A program made the position numbers and the translations under genes. A stretch of DNA of 64,000 nucleotides from Vibrio fortis. Lineage in GTDB: Bacteria; Pseudomonadota; Gammaproteobacteria; Enterobacterales; Vibrionaceae. The stretch is taken from positions 268,196 to 332,195 of the forward strand of contig NZ_AP025489.1 of the NCBI RefSeq assembly GCF_024347475.1. Direction: 5' to 3'. Shown one piece after another: positions 42,295-52,542 of this stretch. The notes under the pieces are model-generated. The model ran no database searches, was not told where the DNA came from, and worked only from the letters and a program-made list of their open reading frames with translations. Positions within the stretch are counted from its first letter, which is position 1; each line of letters starts with the position of its first letter.

Positions 42295-44403
42295 CTACTT
42301 TGAAAACTGCATATCTGTTAGATAGAACTTGTCGCCAGAAGCACCATTAACCCCAAATACTGCAACTTGCATGACTTCGTTTACGTCGATCGGAAGTTGA
42401 GACATGTCGAATGAGTAGGTTGTCCAGCTGCTGCTAACTGTTGGAGTGAGCAACACTTCGTAAGATGCGCCTTTTGTGGTGTTAAAGGCAATCTTGAAGT
42501 CAGATAGTGCACCGGTTGAGGCAACTTTGAAGCTGAAGTTCTTGTATTCATTCATGTTGAAATCAAAGGGTTGAATCTCACCATAAACGTCACCTGTAAA
42601 GGCAACAACCGCGCCCCAACTGTCTGCTTTTGTCATCTCCCATGCGTTGCTACCTAGGTATGATGACTCGAGATCAAAGCCGGTACCTGTTGACCATTCG
42701 TTAAAGCTTGCATTGCCTACATTGAGAAACGCGCTGTCATCATAACTTAAGTTAGAATCGATACTTGTTGATGAAATCATTGCAAAAGCATCGCCATAAT
42801 CATTATGGTTGCGAGTAGGGTGGATACCCGTGTCATAAGCGACGAAATCAGTCACGTATAGCTTTTGGCCAGAAGTGCTTGGTGTGTAAACGCCGTAGAC
42901 TGCGATTTGGTTGATATCACTCAGTGCCAAACCAAATGCATTTAGGTCGATATCAATGTCATTCCATTGAGTTGCGTCTTCAAGAACGAACGGGATAACA
43001 GCACTGCTCGATTTACCATCAACGTTTGTGCCTAAGAAAACTTCAAATTTGTCGAATGCACCTTCAGCAGCAACCTTAAGTTTTAAGTTGGTGTAGTTTT
43101 CGAAGCTGGTTAGATTTACGGGTGCAGCTTCAGTGTTGTTTTGATTCGTCATCGCTAACACTGCGCCCCAACTGCCATTTTCTTCAAGGATCCATGTAGA
43201 AAGATCATTAAATGAGCCAGAAGAAATGACTGTGCCTGTGCTCCACTCACCATAAGCGACATCTTGGAGTCCTGTTTCACTGCTTGAATGTAGAATGATT
43301 AATGGACTTTCTAAGCTATCGTCAACAGTAGGCTCTTGCGTTTTTACGAACTTATAGTCTGTAACGTAGAATGTGGAAACGCCTGGCGTACCGCCAACGC
43401 CCATTATTGCAATAGAGCTGACATTAGACGTTTCTAAAGAGAATTGGCTTAGATCAAGTCTGATCGATTGCCATTGATCATTCACACTATCATCTACGGG
43501 TAAAACGAGTTCCTTAGTGACTCCATTTGCTGCAAGCGTCACTGCGTATTTTTCGAAACCACCTTCTGTTGCAACATCCACATCGAGATAGGTAAATCGG
43601 CTTAGGTCTTGTTCGATACCACCATTGAAAACAAGTACAGCGCCCCAGTTACCTTCTTCTGCTGATTTAGAACCAGAAGCGATACTCCAAGCATTTTTGC
43701 CTAAATAGTTCGCTTCACCATTGAACACGGTACCTGTACTCCACTCTTGTACCGTGTCATCACCAAATGTAATGTCAGAACCTTCGCTACCTGAAGTGAT
43801 TAGAACAAACTCATCCGTAGTTGGCTGTACGACAACTTCTTCACTCAAATAGACATCGGCTAGCTCAACTTGACCTGCATTAGAGAAAGTAAGCGCAAAC
43901 CAAGATGTTTGTGTGCTTGGCGTTACAGGGACTTGCATTTGAACCCAGCCATCGGAAAGTGCTGTACCACTTGAGAGTTGATAAGTGTCTTTATATTCAG
44001 CGGCGAGCGTGACGATAGCCACTTCTACACTATCTGCTGTGGTTGTTCTTACTTTGAAGTTTGCATGAGTGATGTAAGAAGCATCAATTTCATTCCCTTC
44101 CGATGCACCCCATGCAATGTTGGACGTTGGAACCCCCCAGTTGCTACCTGGTTGCATGACGAGGATTTCGCCATATTGGCTGTCTTGTGCTGTCGCAAAA
44201 GAACTGCCGCTTCCCCAAGTATCCCAGTACTCAAACGTATGGTTAAGTTCTTCAGTGGCGTGAAGAATATAAATGCTTTCACCGACTTCCACCGGTGGTT
44301 GTGGATCGACGGGCGGAGTGGCAACGTCGGTTAGAGGGTCATCACCACAACCAACAAGTGCCAAAGCGGCTAATGTTGGTGTTAAATATTGGTATAGTTT
44401 CAT
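42295..44403 (-). CDS. Four-repeat beta-sandwich lipoprotein, likely glucan-binding
   Basis: This 702-residue lipoprotein (signal ending ALVGC, Cys near 19) has no catalytic motif. It consists of four tandem ExoP_C-like modules starting near residues 45, 200, 365 and 545. Each shows variants of EWSTGTGF, DSWGAVVAF, a central F-x-VAxxGAF/L stretch and FYVTDF or KFYLTDM at the end. The same module ends the GH3 lipoprotein downstream. I infer a surface protein that holds beta-glucan with several binding units. GGAG lies 6 nt before the ATG at 44403, and a LacI-type operator lies 17 nt upstream of it. Confidence 0.75.
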   Translation of the reverse strand: MKLYQYLTPTLAALALVGCGDDPLTDVATPPVDPQPPVEVGESIYILHATEELNHTFEYWDTWGSGSSFATAQDSQYGEILVMQPGSNWGVPTSNIAWGASEGNEIDASYITHANFKVRTTTADSVEVAIVTLAAEYKDTYQLSSGTALSDGWVQMQVPVTPSTQTSWFALTFSNAGQVELADVYLSEEVVVQPTTDEFVLITSGSEGSDITFGDDTVQEWSTGTVFNGEANYLGKNAWSIASGSKSAEEGNWGAVLVFNGGIEQDLSRFTYLDVDVATEGGFEKYAVTLAANGVTKELVLPVDDSVNDQWQSIRLDLSQFSLETSNVSSIAIMGVGGTPGVSTFYVTDYKFVKTQEPTVDDSLESPLIILHSSSETGLQDVAYGEWSTGTVISSGSFNDLSTWILEENGSWGAVLAMTNQNNTEAAPVNLTSFENYTNLKLKVAAEGAFDKFEVFLGTNVDGKSSSAVIPFVLEDATQWNDIDIDLNAFGLALSDINQIAVYGVYTPSTSGQKLYVTDFVAYDTGIHPTRNHNDYGDAFAMISSTSIDSNLSYDDSAFLNVGNASFNEWSTGTGFDLESSYLGSNAWEMTKADSWGAVVAFTGDVYGEIQPFDFNMNEYKNFSFKVASTGALSDFKIAFNTTKGASYEVLLTPTVSSSWTTYSFDMSQLPIDVNEVMQVAVFGVNGASGDKFYLTDMQFSK

Positions 44404-44420
44404 TTTTGACTCCATTCAAA

Positions 44421-44432
44421 GAAAGCGCTTAC
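44421..44432. promoter_or_regulatory. LacI-type operator, glucan regulon (site 3)
   Basis: GAAAGCGCTTAC, one arm varied, immediately upstream of the four-repeat lipoprotein gene. Confidence 0.75.
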
Positions 44433-44531
44433 AATTTGAGTTGAAAAATGTATAACACTTTCTTTTTTATAATAATAAGAACTAATTAAATACGTAGGGG
44501 GTAGCGTTCATTTGAAAGCTAAAACCGTCAT

Positions 44532-46088
44532 TCATCGCTCGAAGCGAACGTTATCAAGTTGGAAGATCATTTCACCTTGAGGATCAAGAACTAGCAGGTT
44601 CTTTATCTTTGACATGTCGACTTTACCGGACGCAAACGAGTTTCCGTTTTGTACAAGGTCGTTAAGGCTAATTGTTACGGTATGCCACTGGTTGTCTTGA
44701 GGGACATCAATAGGGTAATCACTTACGTTTGGCCAACCGCTGTCGACCTTAACCATGATTTTGTCGCCTTTGGCGACCTCTTCCATTTTGATATCGAACA
44801 CAAGTTTTGCATCTTTGGTCCAAGAGGTGAGGTTGAGCTCAGGGGTAGCAAAGTAGACATTACCCGTCTCACCTGTTTTCGTTATCTGCATAACTTGACC
44901 ACGCTCGCCAGAATCGACATACGCAAAGTCCATGATTACACCTTGTGGGTCGTATTCATTCTGCTGCAGGTATTTGCTGAGTTCGCCATCAAAAACATTA
45001 ATGGTATTGCCAGTGATGTAATCACTAGGGAGTTCAACAGTGATTGGTGGCTTGTTACCTTTTACATGAACGGCATCTTCAGACACGGTTGCGCAACCTT
45101 GGCCAGTTGTCGGGTTCTTTGAGCATTGGTAAACACGAACGTAGTCCACTTCTAATGCTTGAGGGAATACGGAAGAGTCTATGCCTTTTTCATTAGTGTT
45201 ACCTGCCCATGAACCACCAATAGCGAGGTTTAATAAAAGGTGGAACCTTTGTTCAAAAGGCGCGTCATCAATGCCAATGATTTTTTCGCCATCTTTTGTG
45301 TAGATGTTGTACCAACCATCGGACGTTTGTGTCGCAAAATGAACGTCATCTACATACCAGCGCATTTCATCTTTTTCCCACTCTAATGAGTAGGTGTAGA
45401 ACGCATCGCCAGGGTTTTCATTGTTTGGCAGAGAGTAGGGTTGACCTGAGTGCTTGTTGTTTGGCCAAGTACCACCGTAATGTAACGTTCCGTAAGTGCG
45501 AGTTTCTGGTTGGCCATTTTTTTCACCATGAATATCCGACTTACTCTTAAGGTTAACGGCCTCAACGATATCAATTTCACCAGACGCTGCCCATGTACCG
45601 TAAACCCAATCAGAAGGTAGCATCCAAATTGCTGGCCATGTTCCTTGCCCTACAGGCATCTTGGCTCTTACTTCAAAACGACCGTACGTCCAGTCACCTT
45701 TATCTAAAGAACGCAGGCGAGCAGATGTGTAGGGTAACGTTGTTAAATCGTCATAATCGCCATCGACGTTATTAGGACCTAAAAAGTTCTCTTTATGAGC
45801 GACAATGTATAGCACGCCGCCTTCAACAAACGCATTTTTGTTTCTTGCTGTGTAGCATTGCTGTTCGTTGTTACCACCACCCCAGCAGTTTTCTTCAAGT
45901 GACCATTTCGATTTATCGATTTCTGTGCCACTGAATTCGTCATTCCAAACTAATTCCCAGCCATCGCTTTTATTGATGTTTGGATCTGACAAGTCTTGCT
46001 TTGGTACAACAAAGTCAGAACTAGCACACCCAGAGAGTATTACTGCACTGATAGATAGAGCCAAAGGTGTTGGCTTGCTTGCTAACAT
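44532..46088 (-). CDS. GH16 laminarinase lipoprotein with C-terminal beta-sandwich
   Basis: This 518-residue protein has a lipoprotein signal (AVILSGC, Cys21), a GH16 domain (about residues 40-330) with the catalytic Glu171-x-Asp173-x2-Glu176 in GEIDIVEAVNL, and a C-terminal carbohydrate-binding-like beta-sandwich (about 355-518: NVYFATPELNLTSW, ending IFQLDNVRFER). The GH16 part closely resembles the shorter lipoprotein at 32029-33081, so the two are probably paralogues with different binding modules. AGGGATATC precedes the ATG. It heads the minus-strand operon that includes the four-repeat lipoprotein, the small protein and GH3. Confidence 0.92.
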   Translation of the reverse strand: MLASKPTPLALSISAVILSGCASSDFVVPKQDLSDPNINKSDGWELVWNDEFSGTEIDKSKWSLEENCWGGGNNEQQCYTARNKNAFVEGGVLYIVAHKENFLGPNNVDGDYDDLTTLPYTSARLRSLDKGDWTYGRFEVRAKMPVGQGTWPAIWMLPSDWVYGTWAASGEIDIVEAVNLKSKSDIHGEKNGQPETRTYGTLHYGGTWPNNKHSGQPYSLPNNENPGDAFYTYSLEWEKDEMRWYVDDVHFATQTSDGWYNIYTKDGEKIIGIDDAPFEQRFHLLLNLAIGGSWAGNTNEKGIDSSVFPQALEVDYVRVYQCSKNPTTGQGCATVSEDAVHVKGNKPPITVELPSDYITGNTINVFDGELSKYLQQNEYDPQGVIMDFAYVDSGERGQVMQITKTGETGNVYFATPELNLTSWTKDAKLVFDIKMEEVAKGDKIMVKVDSGWPNVSDYPIDVPQDNQWHTVTISLNDLVQNGNSFASGKVDMSKIKNLLVLDPQGEMIFQLDNVRFER

Positions 46089-46114
46089 AAGATATCCCTA
46101 CATAAAATGAAAAA

Positions 46115-46126
46115 GAAAGCCCTTTC
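46115..46126. promoter_or_regulatory. LacI-type operator, glucan regulon (site 4)
   Basis: GAAAGCCCTTTC, with a changed centre, 26 nt upstream of the GH16 operon start. Confidence 0.65.
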
Positions 46127-46526
46127 TTTATAGTCATTCCCTAAATTCCTTTCAACTTATAAATAAATAATGCAGTTCTTCCATTGCCAATTTGTGATGT
46201 GGCTCAATAGAGCCGTTCGTTGTTTTAATTTTTATCAATTAAATTTGAGTTTATAAAATAATTTGATAGTGACACGGGTTAATATCTTTATTATGTTTTG
46301 ATATAAATAATAACCTAATTAAGTTGTTGTTTTTGTTGGGTATTATATTGTTTTAAATTTGGTGTTTTATCCGATAATTTCAAACGTGCGTTTTTATTCT
46401 TGCTCCAAAAAATAAATAAACATTTGGTTTAACTATAAATTTTTACAAATTTAACATGTGGAATATATATAGGTTTTTAATTATGCAACTCGTTTTATTT
46501 GGTTTTTAAATTCTCTATTTCGTTTT

Positions 46527-46538
46527 GAAAGCGCTTTC
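46527..46538. promoter_or_regulatory. LacI-type operator, glucan regulon (site 5)
   Basis: GAAAGCGCTTTC, perfect, 126 nt upstream of the porin start. With site 6 the spacing is about 102 bp, which allows looping. Confidence 0.75.
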
Positions 46539-46628
46539 TTAACTATGAGTTTGATCACGGTAATAACGACATTTAGTGACTAGTATCTAAACCCTAACGT
46601 GTCGCTTTAAAGAATGCCGACGCCAATA

Positions 46629-46640
46629 GAAAGCGTTTAC
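46629..46640. promoter_or_regulatory. LacI-type operator, glucan regulon (site 6)
   Basis: GAAAGCGTTTAC, two changes in the right arm, 24 nt upstream of the porin start. Confidence 0.65.
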
Positions 46641-46664
46641 AACAAAATATCAGTAGGGATGACA

Positions 46665-47963
46665 ATGAAAAAAAAACAAGTACATTTAGCATGTATGCTT
46701 GCGTTAACAGGAGTAAGCACCTCATTTACAGCATTTGCTGAAAATACTGAAGGCTTTGAATTTGGCGGGTACTTCAGACAAGGCGTACTATTTAGTGCAG
46801 AAAACGATTTCAAAGATTCAGATTTCATCGGTCAAAAAGAAACCCTTGGTCGCTTGGGTCTAGAGTACGACAATCAAACAAATATCGACCTTGGTTACCG
46901 CTGGCTATATGGTGATGGACGTGAGCTGAAAATTGGCACCGGGGTATCTGAAGGTCTCACGGCTGGTAATGGTAGTGGTTTTATCGAGATCAAAGGATAT
47001 ACCAATACAGGTACTATTTTTGCCGGTAAGCGTGATTACGGTAAGGAACGTTATATTTGGATGACGGATTTCTTTTATTCGGACATGTCGGGTACGGGGA
47101 TTGGTGTTGAGTCGATGAAAGTTGGCAGTGCGATTGTTAACTTTGCTTACATCGCGAGTTATCGTGAGGACTATGACTTAGAAGATAATCCTACAAATCC
47201 AAACTCTGAAAACCTAAATAATAAAATGCACGCGGTTAATATTGCTGCAAAATATGGTGTGTGGGATGTTTCTGCGACATTCAAATCTATGCCAGATAAC
47301 TGGGATCGAACTGGAAAGGAATGGACTGAAACAGGTTACGATCTAACAGTTGGCTATAAAATTTTTAACTTCTTAGGCCTTCAAGGTGACGGCAGTTCGC
47401 ATACAAATATTGTTGTGCAAGCCGGTAAAGGCTTAGGTGCTGGTCAATTGCTAGGTGGTACCATTACGGACTACAACGCATATAAGCCAGGCGCACTTCG
47501 CCACGGTGAACATGAGTTTGAGTGGGGCGTGGGTAACGATGCCATTTCTCTTATGACACACTTAGAAGACGACGATACTTCATACCGTGCATTAATTTTT
47601 GGTGGACACAAGTTTGACAGCGGTATCAGTATCTTCCCGTCAATTCAAGGCCAGTACAACGACTATGCAGATGGTACCTATGATTACTGGGCGTCAGCTA
47701 TGGTTCGTCCTGTAGTCGGTATTAACGATAAGATGTATCTTCAGGGCGAGGTGGGTTACGTTTATAACAACTGGAACGGCGATTCGTACGATCAAGCTAA
47801 GATTACGATAGCACCAACGTTAATGTTCCCGACTTGGACTGGCGTAAACCCAGAAGTCCGATTGCTAGCAAGTTATGTGATGAATTCTTGGACGACCGAT
47901 CCTGATGAAGGTCAGTCTAAAAACGACTTTATTATCGGTATCCAGACAGAAGCGAGCTGGTAA
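46665..47963 (+). CDS. LamB-like carbohydrate porin
   Basis: This 432-residue outer membrane protein has a signal peptide (MKKKQVHLACMLALTGV, cleaved after AFA) and the maltoporin pattern: EGFEFGGYFRQGVLFS at the mature start, IFAGKRDYGKERYIWMTDFF, then SDMSGTGIGVESMKVG, matching LamB order and spacing, and a C-terminal aromatic Trp. It would let beta-glucan oligosaccharides into the periplasm. I start at the ATG at 46665 behind AGGGAT; the open frame begins at 46614 across an operator, which argues against the longer form. Two operators precede it. Confidence 0.85.
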   Translation: MKKKQVHLACMLALTGVSTSFTAFAENTEGFEFGGYFRQGVLFSAENDFKDSDFIGQKETLGRLGLEYDNQTNIDLGYRWLYGDGRELKIGTGVSEGLTAGNGSGFIEIKGYTNTGTIFAGKRDYGKERYIWMTDFFYSDMSGTGIGVESMKVGSAIVNFAYIASYREDYDLEDNPTNPNSENLNNKMHAVNIAAKYGVWDVSATFKSMPDNWDRTGKEWTETGYDLTVGYKIFNFLGLQGDGSSHTNIVVQAGKGLGAGQLLGGTITDYNAYKPGALRHGEHEFEWGVGNDAISLMTHLEDDDTSYRALIFGGHKFDSGISIFPSIQGQYNDYADGTYDYWASAMVRPVVGINDKMYLQGEVGYVYNNWNGDSYDQAKITIAPTLMFPTWTGVNPEVRLLASYVMNSWTTDPDEGQSKNDFIIGIQTEASW

Positions 47964-47982
47964 TAAACACTTCTTGATAACC

Positions 47983-48012
47983 AAACAGCTCCTCATGGGG
48001 CTGTTTTTTTTT
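47983..48012 (+). terminator. Rho-independent terminator after porin
   Basis: AAACAGCTCC-TCAT-GGGGCTGTTT with a long T run. Confidence 0.9.
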
Positions 48013-48435
48013 GCTCGTAACACCAAGCCTTTCAAATCTGTAACGCCAGACGCCTGCATCAAATGCTATTCCAATTCTAAACTAAATTTATCATCTTAAT
48101 GTGCGCACATTAGCCTATCTCAGATGGAGTAAAAAACTTTATAACCCAGCAAGTTAGAAGGCTTGAACACTGCGTTAGGCATATTGATGATAGCGCAATG
48201 ACTGATTGAATTTTCCGTGTGTTCTTAACCTTTTCCTGCGCTGATTATGGGTGCTTACTGTTATCGGTATTACTCAAAGACGGTGAACAATTACCCAAAA
48301 TCAACTTTATCTAAAAGGATTTTTACGACTGTGTATATCGATTTGACTAGGGTGTTTTGTCGGTGACGAAATAAAGAAAGGAATCGAATAAAGAGGTAAC
48401 GAAAGGAGCAAGGTAGTAGGGCGTTTATACCTAGA

Positions 48436-48459
48436 AGAAAGGCGCCAATAAGGCGCCTT
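48436..48459 (-). terminator. Terminator after GH81 gene
   Basis: AAGGCGCC and GGCGCCTT form an 8-bp GC-rich stem with a T-rich tail on the minus strand. Confidence 0.75.
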
Positions 48460-48484
48460 GGTGTTACTGAGTTGGTTTCATCGT

Positions 48485-51262
48485 TTATTGAAGGGTAAAT
48501 CCATTTGGAGCAGCCAAGACAACGGTGCCATCACTGAAAGTGACGGTCTTTTCAGTGTTTTGATAGTTGTAGACTGCGTAGGTTTTTTGTGATGACTTTT
48601 CAAAGACAACAGCTGTTGGGTGATCAGCCTTGATATCCGTTCTCATTGTTCCCAGCTGTTGCCATGTATGGAGCCAGTGGTAAGTATGTGCTTTACTTGA
48701 GCCACGTTCTGCTATGTAATCGCCATAGCTTTCATAGTCAGAGATCGCTTCGTCTGGATCGTGCATTGCCGTAATGTTCCACCAAATATCGCGCCATTCA
48801 TCTTCACCTAATCCAGAGGGTTTGCCGTTTGAGGTCTCACTTAAACCCAGAGAAATATAATCGGCCATATAGTCGGAGTGTTGGCCAAGGTGCAACGACA
48901 ATGTATTCGAAGGCAACCCTTGAATGCCTAAGATATGAGTGTACTTAGGACTAAACCATGTAGAAAAGGTTGCACCATCTCCCCAAATGATAGATGTGGT
49001 GATGCGGTTATAGCTCGAAGGGAAGTTGTCTTTGTCAGTGTCATTATTTTCAACACTGAAGGCGTCGATGTTATTCCAATACTCCCAAAATGAATTGGTC
49101 GTAGATGCATGGGTATACATGCCTCTTTCAACAAATTCGTCTTTTCCAGTCGCTAATCCGTAAAGGACCATTGCACCATAAGCATTCGCCGCTTCTGACG
49201 TTGATTCATTGTTATTGCCTCGGGTAAAGTTCACCATGCCTGATGCCCATGAGAAGCCATTAGCTGGATCGAAGTGGCGCATGTATGGGAACATATCGTC
49301 ATCTTTTCCGGCTGCATAGTCACGAATTAGCAGTTCGATCATTGGCCCGTATTGCGTATCACTACACCAACTCACGTCTTGACGACAAATTTCTGCTGCT
49401 GCACGAACGAAGTAACCGTAATGAAAGTGGTGGTCGTTGAGTTGCTGGTGGGACAAGAATGACTCTTTCACACCTAATAACGTATTCCATTGCTCGTCGT
49501 AGACAAAGTATTTGTGAGTATCAAGATCGCCTGTTGTATTTGCGGTGAACCAATCTTCGAGTTCAACTTTAAGCCATTGAATAAACTGTGAGTTTTGAGC
49601 TTCAAGACCCAATGAGTCGCTGATGGCTGCCAATTCTGCGACTTGTCCATAAATTTTACCCGCCCAGTAGGTATCTGCATATTCGCCCTTTATGGTGTAA
49701 CCATCGGAATCATACTCGTTGAGCCAGTTCTCTTCACCCAGAGCAATGAAGTCATTAATGTGCTGAGTTAATGTCGCTGTGTCCAAAGATGAAACATCTG
49801 CAGGCAAATAAGGGAGGGCGCCAATGAATGGAATCGAGTAACTGAACGAATCCGTTTGAGCAAACTTAGTCACCCCACGTGCACTGCGCGTTTTGTATTC
49901 GGAATCAATCGCGTCTTGATTCTTCCATGCCATTGGGAGAAGTCCCGCAATCGTCTCTATTTTTTGTCCGTTCTCATCGAGGTAAGTATGAGTTACATTG
50001 ACTTCACCATCGTCACGATTCACTTGGTAATCGATAGACACTGACTTAACAACATTTCTCGCTTTAGGCGCATAAAAGGCGACTTTTTGAGTAATACTCA
50101 TACTATCGTTGGGTAATAGAGCGAGCGTAAACTCATTAGCATCATTAGTGATACCGATTTTGTTGCTCGTCTCGTCGGTAAATTCTGTTTCACCTTCACC
50201 GATGACCAGCACTTCTGTTTTATTGCTAGCAACATTAGTCCAAATACCGAGGACGTTGTTGCTCTGCGGATAAGAAACCCCTTTTTCACCACTGTCGGAT
50301 CGATAGGTATGCAGTTCTGCATTACCATCATAAACCTTAAAAAAAGCATATGGGGAGCCATGAACAAACGTTGCTTCCATTACAGCCTCGCCTGTTTGAG
50401 TTTGCCATTCGACAGTAACAGAACCGTCGCTAGCCTCTTGAAGTTTGGCTTCTAACTGATCATGCGCACTGTTAACAATGGTTACTCCATCGAAAGTCTC
50501 AGCGAATGGGTCGGGAATCTGGTATTGGAATATGTCGGTGCCAACGCCCCTGAGCCCAGATGGAATGCCTAAGATACGCACGCCAGTATTAGTAATGCGC
50601 ACGAGCATCGGATCTGGGGTTAAATAGCCGGCATGGTTCGGATTGCCAATTTCCATCTCACCCATAAAAGACAGAGAACCCCACCAGCGATGAGCTTGCA
50701 CGGGTTGAGAAGCGGCGATGCCCGTCACTTGTGGTACAACAGGCTGTGCTTCACCAATTGGGCTGCCGTCTGAATTACAACCTGCAACAGCGGGGCTTAC
50801 TACGCCCGCACTATGAATCCAGTAGCCATAATCAATGGTACAGTCGTAACTTAATGGGTTGAATTTCGTTGAAACATTGCCAGCCCCAAACACCAAGTAG
50901 TCGCCCGTCACAGGAGGTGCTGGGTTTTTTACGGTGACAGTGCGAGTTTTTTCGGCTGTATTTCCCGCGGTGTCGGTCGCTCGGTATTGAATTTTGTAGA
51001 CACCAAGCTGATTTACATCGACATTGCTATCGACGATGAGATCAAGGTCTGTATCAACGTTGTCGGTAACCGTCGCTCCAGGATCGACGTATACTTGGCC
51101 GATCTCAGTGTAATCGCTTTCTAAACCGTTTAGGGTAATGATAGGTGCGGTTGTGTCGGCGACAGGTGCTGGAGAACTGCTACTGTCTCCACTACTTCCA
51201 CCACAACCACTTAATGCCAAGGTAAGTGATATTGATATATATAACTTATTGTATGTAAACAT
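48485..51262 (-). CDS. GH81 endo-beta-1,3-glucanase lipoprotein
   Basis: This 925-residue protein has a lipoprotein signal (ISISLTLALSGC), one DUF5011-type Ig-like domain (about residues 40-120: APIITLNG...DPGATVTDN) and a GH81 catalytic region. Visible GH81 motifs are DHHFHYGYF with Asp610 and NNNESTSEAANAYGAM with the catalytic Glu pair 686/690. GH81 enzymes cut internal beta-1,3 links by inversion. I use the ATG at 51262 (MFTYNKLYIS) with AAGG upstream, which gives the ideal signal; a GTG at 51331 also has GAGG. A LacI-type operator lies at 51375. Confidence 0.92.
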   Translation of the reverse strand: MFTYNKLYISISLTLALSGCGGSSGDSSSSPAPVADTTAPIITLNGLESDYTEIGQVYVDPGATVTDNVDTDLDLIVDSNVDVNQLGVYKIQYRATDTAGNTAEKTRTVTVKNPAPPVTGDYLVFGAGNVSTKFNPLSYDCTIDYGYWIHSAGVVSPAVAGCNSDGSPIGEAQPVVPQVTGIAASQPVQAHRWWGSLSFMGEMEIGNPNHAGYLTPDPMLVRITNTGVRILGIPSGLRGVGTDIFQYQIPDPFAETFDGVTIVNSAHDQLEAKLQEASDGSVTVEWQTQTGEAVMEATFVHGSPYAFFKVYDGNAELHTYRSDSGEKGVSYPQSNNVLGIWTNVASNKTEVLVIGEGETEFTDETSNKIGITNDANEFTLALLPNDSMSITQKVAFYAPKARNVVKSVSIDYQVNRDDGEVNVTHTYLDENGQKIETIAGLLPMAWKNQDAIDSEYKTRSARGVTKFAQTDSFSYSIPFIGALPYLPADVSSLDTATLTQHINDFIALGEENWLNEYDSDGYTIKGEYADTYWAGKIYGQVAELAAISDSLGLEAQNSQFIQWLKVELEDWFTANTTGDLDTHKYFVYDEQWNTLLGVKESFLSHQQLNDHHFHYGYFVRAAAEICRQDVSWCSDTQYGPMIELLIRDYAAGKDDDMFPYMRHFDPANGFSWASGMVNFTRGNNNESTSEAANAYGAMVLYGLATGKDEFVERGMYTHASTTNSFWEYWNNIDAFSVENNDTDKDNFPSSYNRITTSIIWGDGATFSTWFSPKYTHILGIQGLPSNTLSLHLGQHSDYMADYISLGLSETSNGKPSGLGEDEWRDIWWNITAMHDPDEAISDYESYGDYIAERGSSKAHTYHWLHTWQQLGTMRTDIKADHPTAVVFEKSSQKTYAVYNYQNTEKTVTFSDGTVVLAAPNGFTLQ

Positions 51263-51374
51263 GTTATTTAGCCTTGTGAACAATGTAGATATTGGATTTA
51301 ACACGGGTGCATAATGTTCTGAAATCTTCACTGTTCCTCGGTTTCAAACACTTCACATCCGTTGTGATTTATTA

Positions 51375-51386
51375 GATAGCGCTTAC
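51375..51386. promoter_or_regulatory. LacI-type operator, glucan regulon (site 7)
   Basis: GATAGCGCTTAC, two changes from the perfect palindrome, 112 nt upstream of the GH81 start. Confidence 0.6.
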
Positions 51387-51525
51387 TTTATGTTTGTTTG
51401 TGATTCTGAATTTTAACGAGACGCCTTAAGCGCATGACTAGGAGTCGTTCATTGAATTATTTCTGACGATATAAATCTTCTGAGAGTAATATAAAAACTA
51501 TTTCTATTGCGATTTAGACTTGATG

Positions 51526-52542
51526 TTATTGATTCTCTATCTTCTTAACAGAATCACGAACTTCGAGAGATGGAATTAACTTTCTACCCTTTAATTCACC
51601 ATTTTGATTTAATTGGTCAACCAACATTTTTCCCGCTATTTCCCCCATTTCATGGATAGAGAACCCGACAGTCGTTAACAGGGGACGTAAATGCTTAGAC
51701 ATTAAATCGTTGTCGAAACTGACTACTGACAAGTCTTTACCAATTTGTAGATTTTGTTGGGAGCATGCGTCGTAGACCGCTAAAGCGATGTTGTCATTTT
51801 GACAAAAAACACCCGTTACACCTTTCATATTGTGGATGACATGATTGGCTTTAACGAGGTTGTTTTTATGGTCGAATCGTCCCTCAACAATCAATGAAGG
51901 GTCATAATCAACCTTAGCTTCTGCAAGTGCTCTCATGTAGCCAAGTAGTCGGTCTCGTGCTTCATGTTTTACAAGAGGGCCCGTAATACAAGCGATTTTT
52001 TTATGACCATTTTCAAGAAGATGCTTTGTGGCCAAATAGCCGCCGAGCTCATTGTCGACGTATAAACAGTGTTTCTCGAGGTCTGCAATATAACGATTCA
52101 AAATCACAAAGTTTTTGAAGCTTTTGACATGATCTAATAGTGCCTCATCACATATTTGGTCTGCGTGAACAATGGCTCCATCTACTTGCTTTGAGCGAAG
52201 AAAGTTGAGAGATTCGCTCTCTTTCTCAAGTGAGTCTTGTCCGCTCGTGACAATGAGGTGCAAACCCAGTTTGTATATTTCATTCTCTGTGGCGTGCATT
52301 AACGGACCAAAAAAGGGACCATCTAAACTACCTACTAACATACCGATACTGTTCGATTTTTTAGTAGCGAGTGCTTTTGCTGTTGAATTTGGGGTATATC
52401 CTAACGCCTCGATAGCATTAAGAACTTTAACGAGGTTTTTTTCTTTTACGGTTGATTGCTGATTGATAACTCTGGATACCGTTGCTTGAGATACGTTGGC
52501 ATATTCCGCGACCTCTTTGATGGTGATTGTATTCTTATCCAT
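51526..52542 (-). CDS. LacI-family regulator 1 of the glucan locus
   Basis: This 338-residue protein has the LacI HTH (TIKEVAEYANVSQATVSRVI, residues 7-26), a hinge with YTPNSTAKALA and a periplasmic-binding-like sensor domain (SIGMLVGSLDGPFFGPLMHA, then FCQNDNIALAVYDACSQQ). It should bind the GAAAGCGCTTTC-type sites found throughout the locus and release them on binding a beta-glucan-derived sugar. It is highly similar over its full length to the regulator at 62164-63180 and has the same recognition helix. A site at 52658 lies 115 nt upstream, suggesting autoregulation. Confidence 0.92.
   Translation of the reverse strand: MDKNTITIKEVAEYANVSQATVSRVINQQSTVKEKNLVKVLNAIEALGYTPNSTAKALATKKSNSIGMLVGSLDGPFFGPLMHATENEIYKLGLHLIVTSGQDSLEKESESLNFLRSKQVDGAIVHADQICDEALLDHVKSFKNFVILNRYIADLEKHCLYVDNELGGYLATKHLLENGHKKIACITGPLVKHEARDRLLGYMRALAEAKVDYDPSLIVEGRFDHKNNLVKANHVIHNMKGVTGVFCQNDNIALAVYDACSQQNLQIGKDLSVVSFDNDLMSKHLRPLLTTVGFSIHEMGEIAGKMLVDQLNQNGELKGRKLIPSLEVRDSVKKIENQ

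Larger units (their letters stand above)
46089..46664. other. Divergent promoter region GH16 / porin
   Basis: A very AT-rich 576-nt region holding three LacI-type operators (46115, 46527, 46629). No gene was seen. Confidence 0.6.
47964..48484. other. 521-nt intergenic between convergent genes
   Basis: It holds the porin terminator (47983-48012) and the GH81 terminator (48436-48459). The middle shows no open frame of note; a few stretches look like decayed coding sequence, but nothing can be named. Confidence 0.5.

Noticed and set aside
46614..46664. Longer N terminus of the LamB-like porin
   Set aside because: It would place a non-signal sequence before a canonical signal peptide, and it overlaps an operator.
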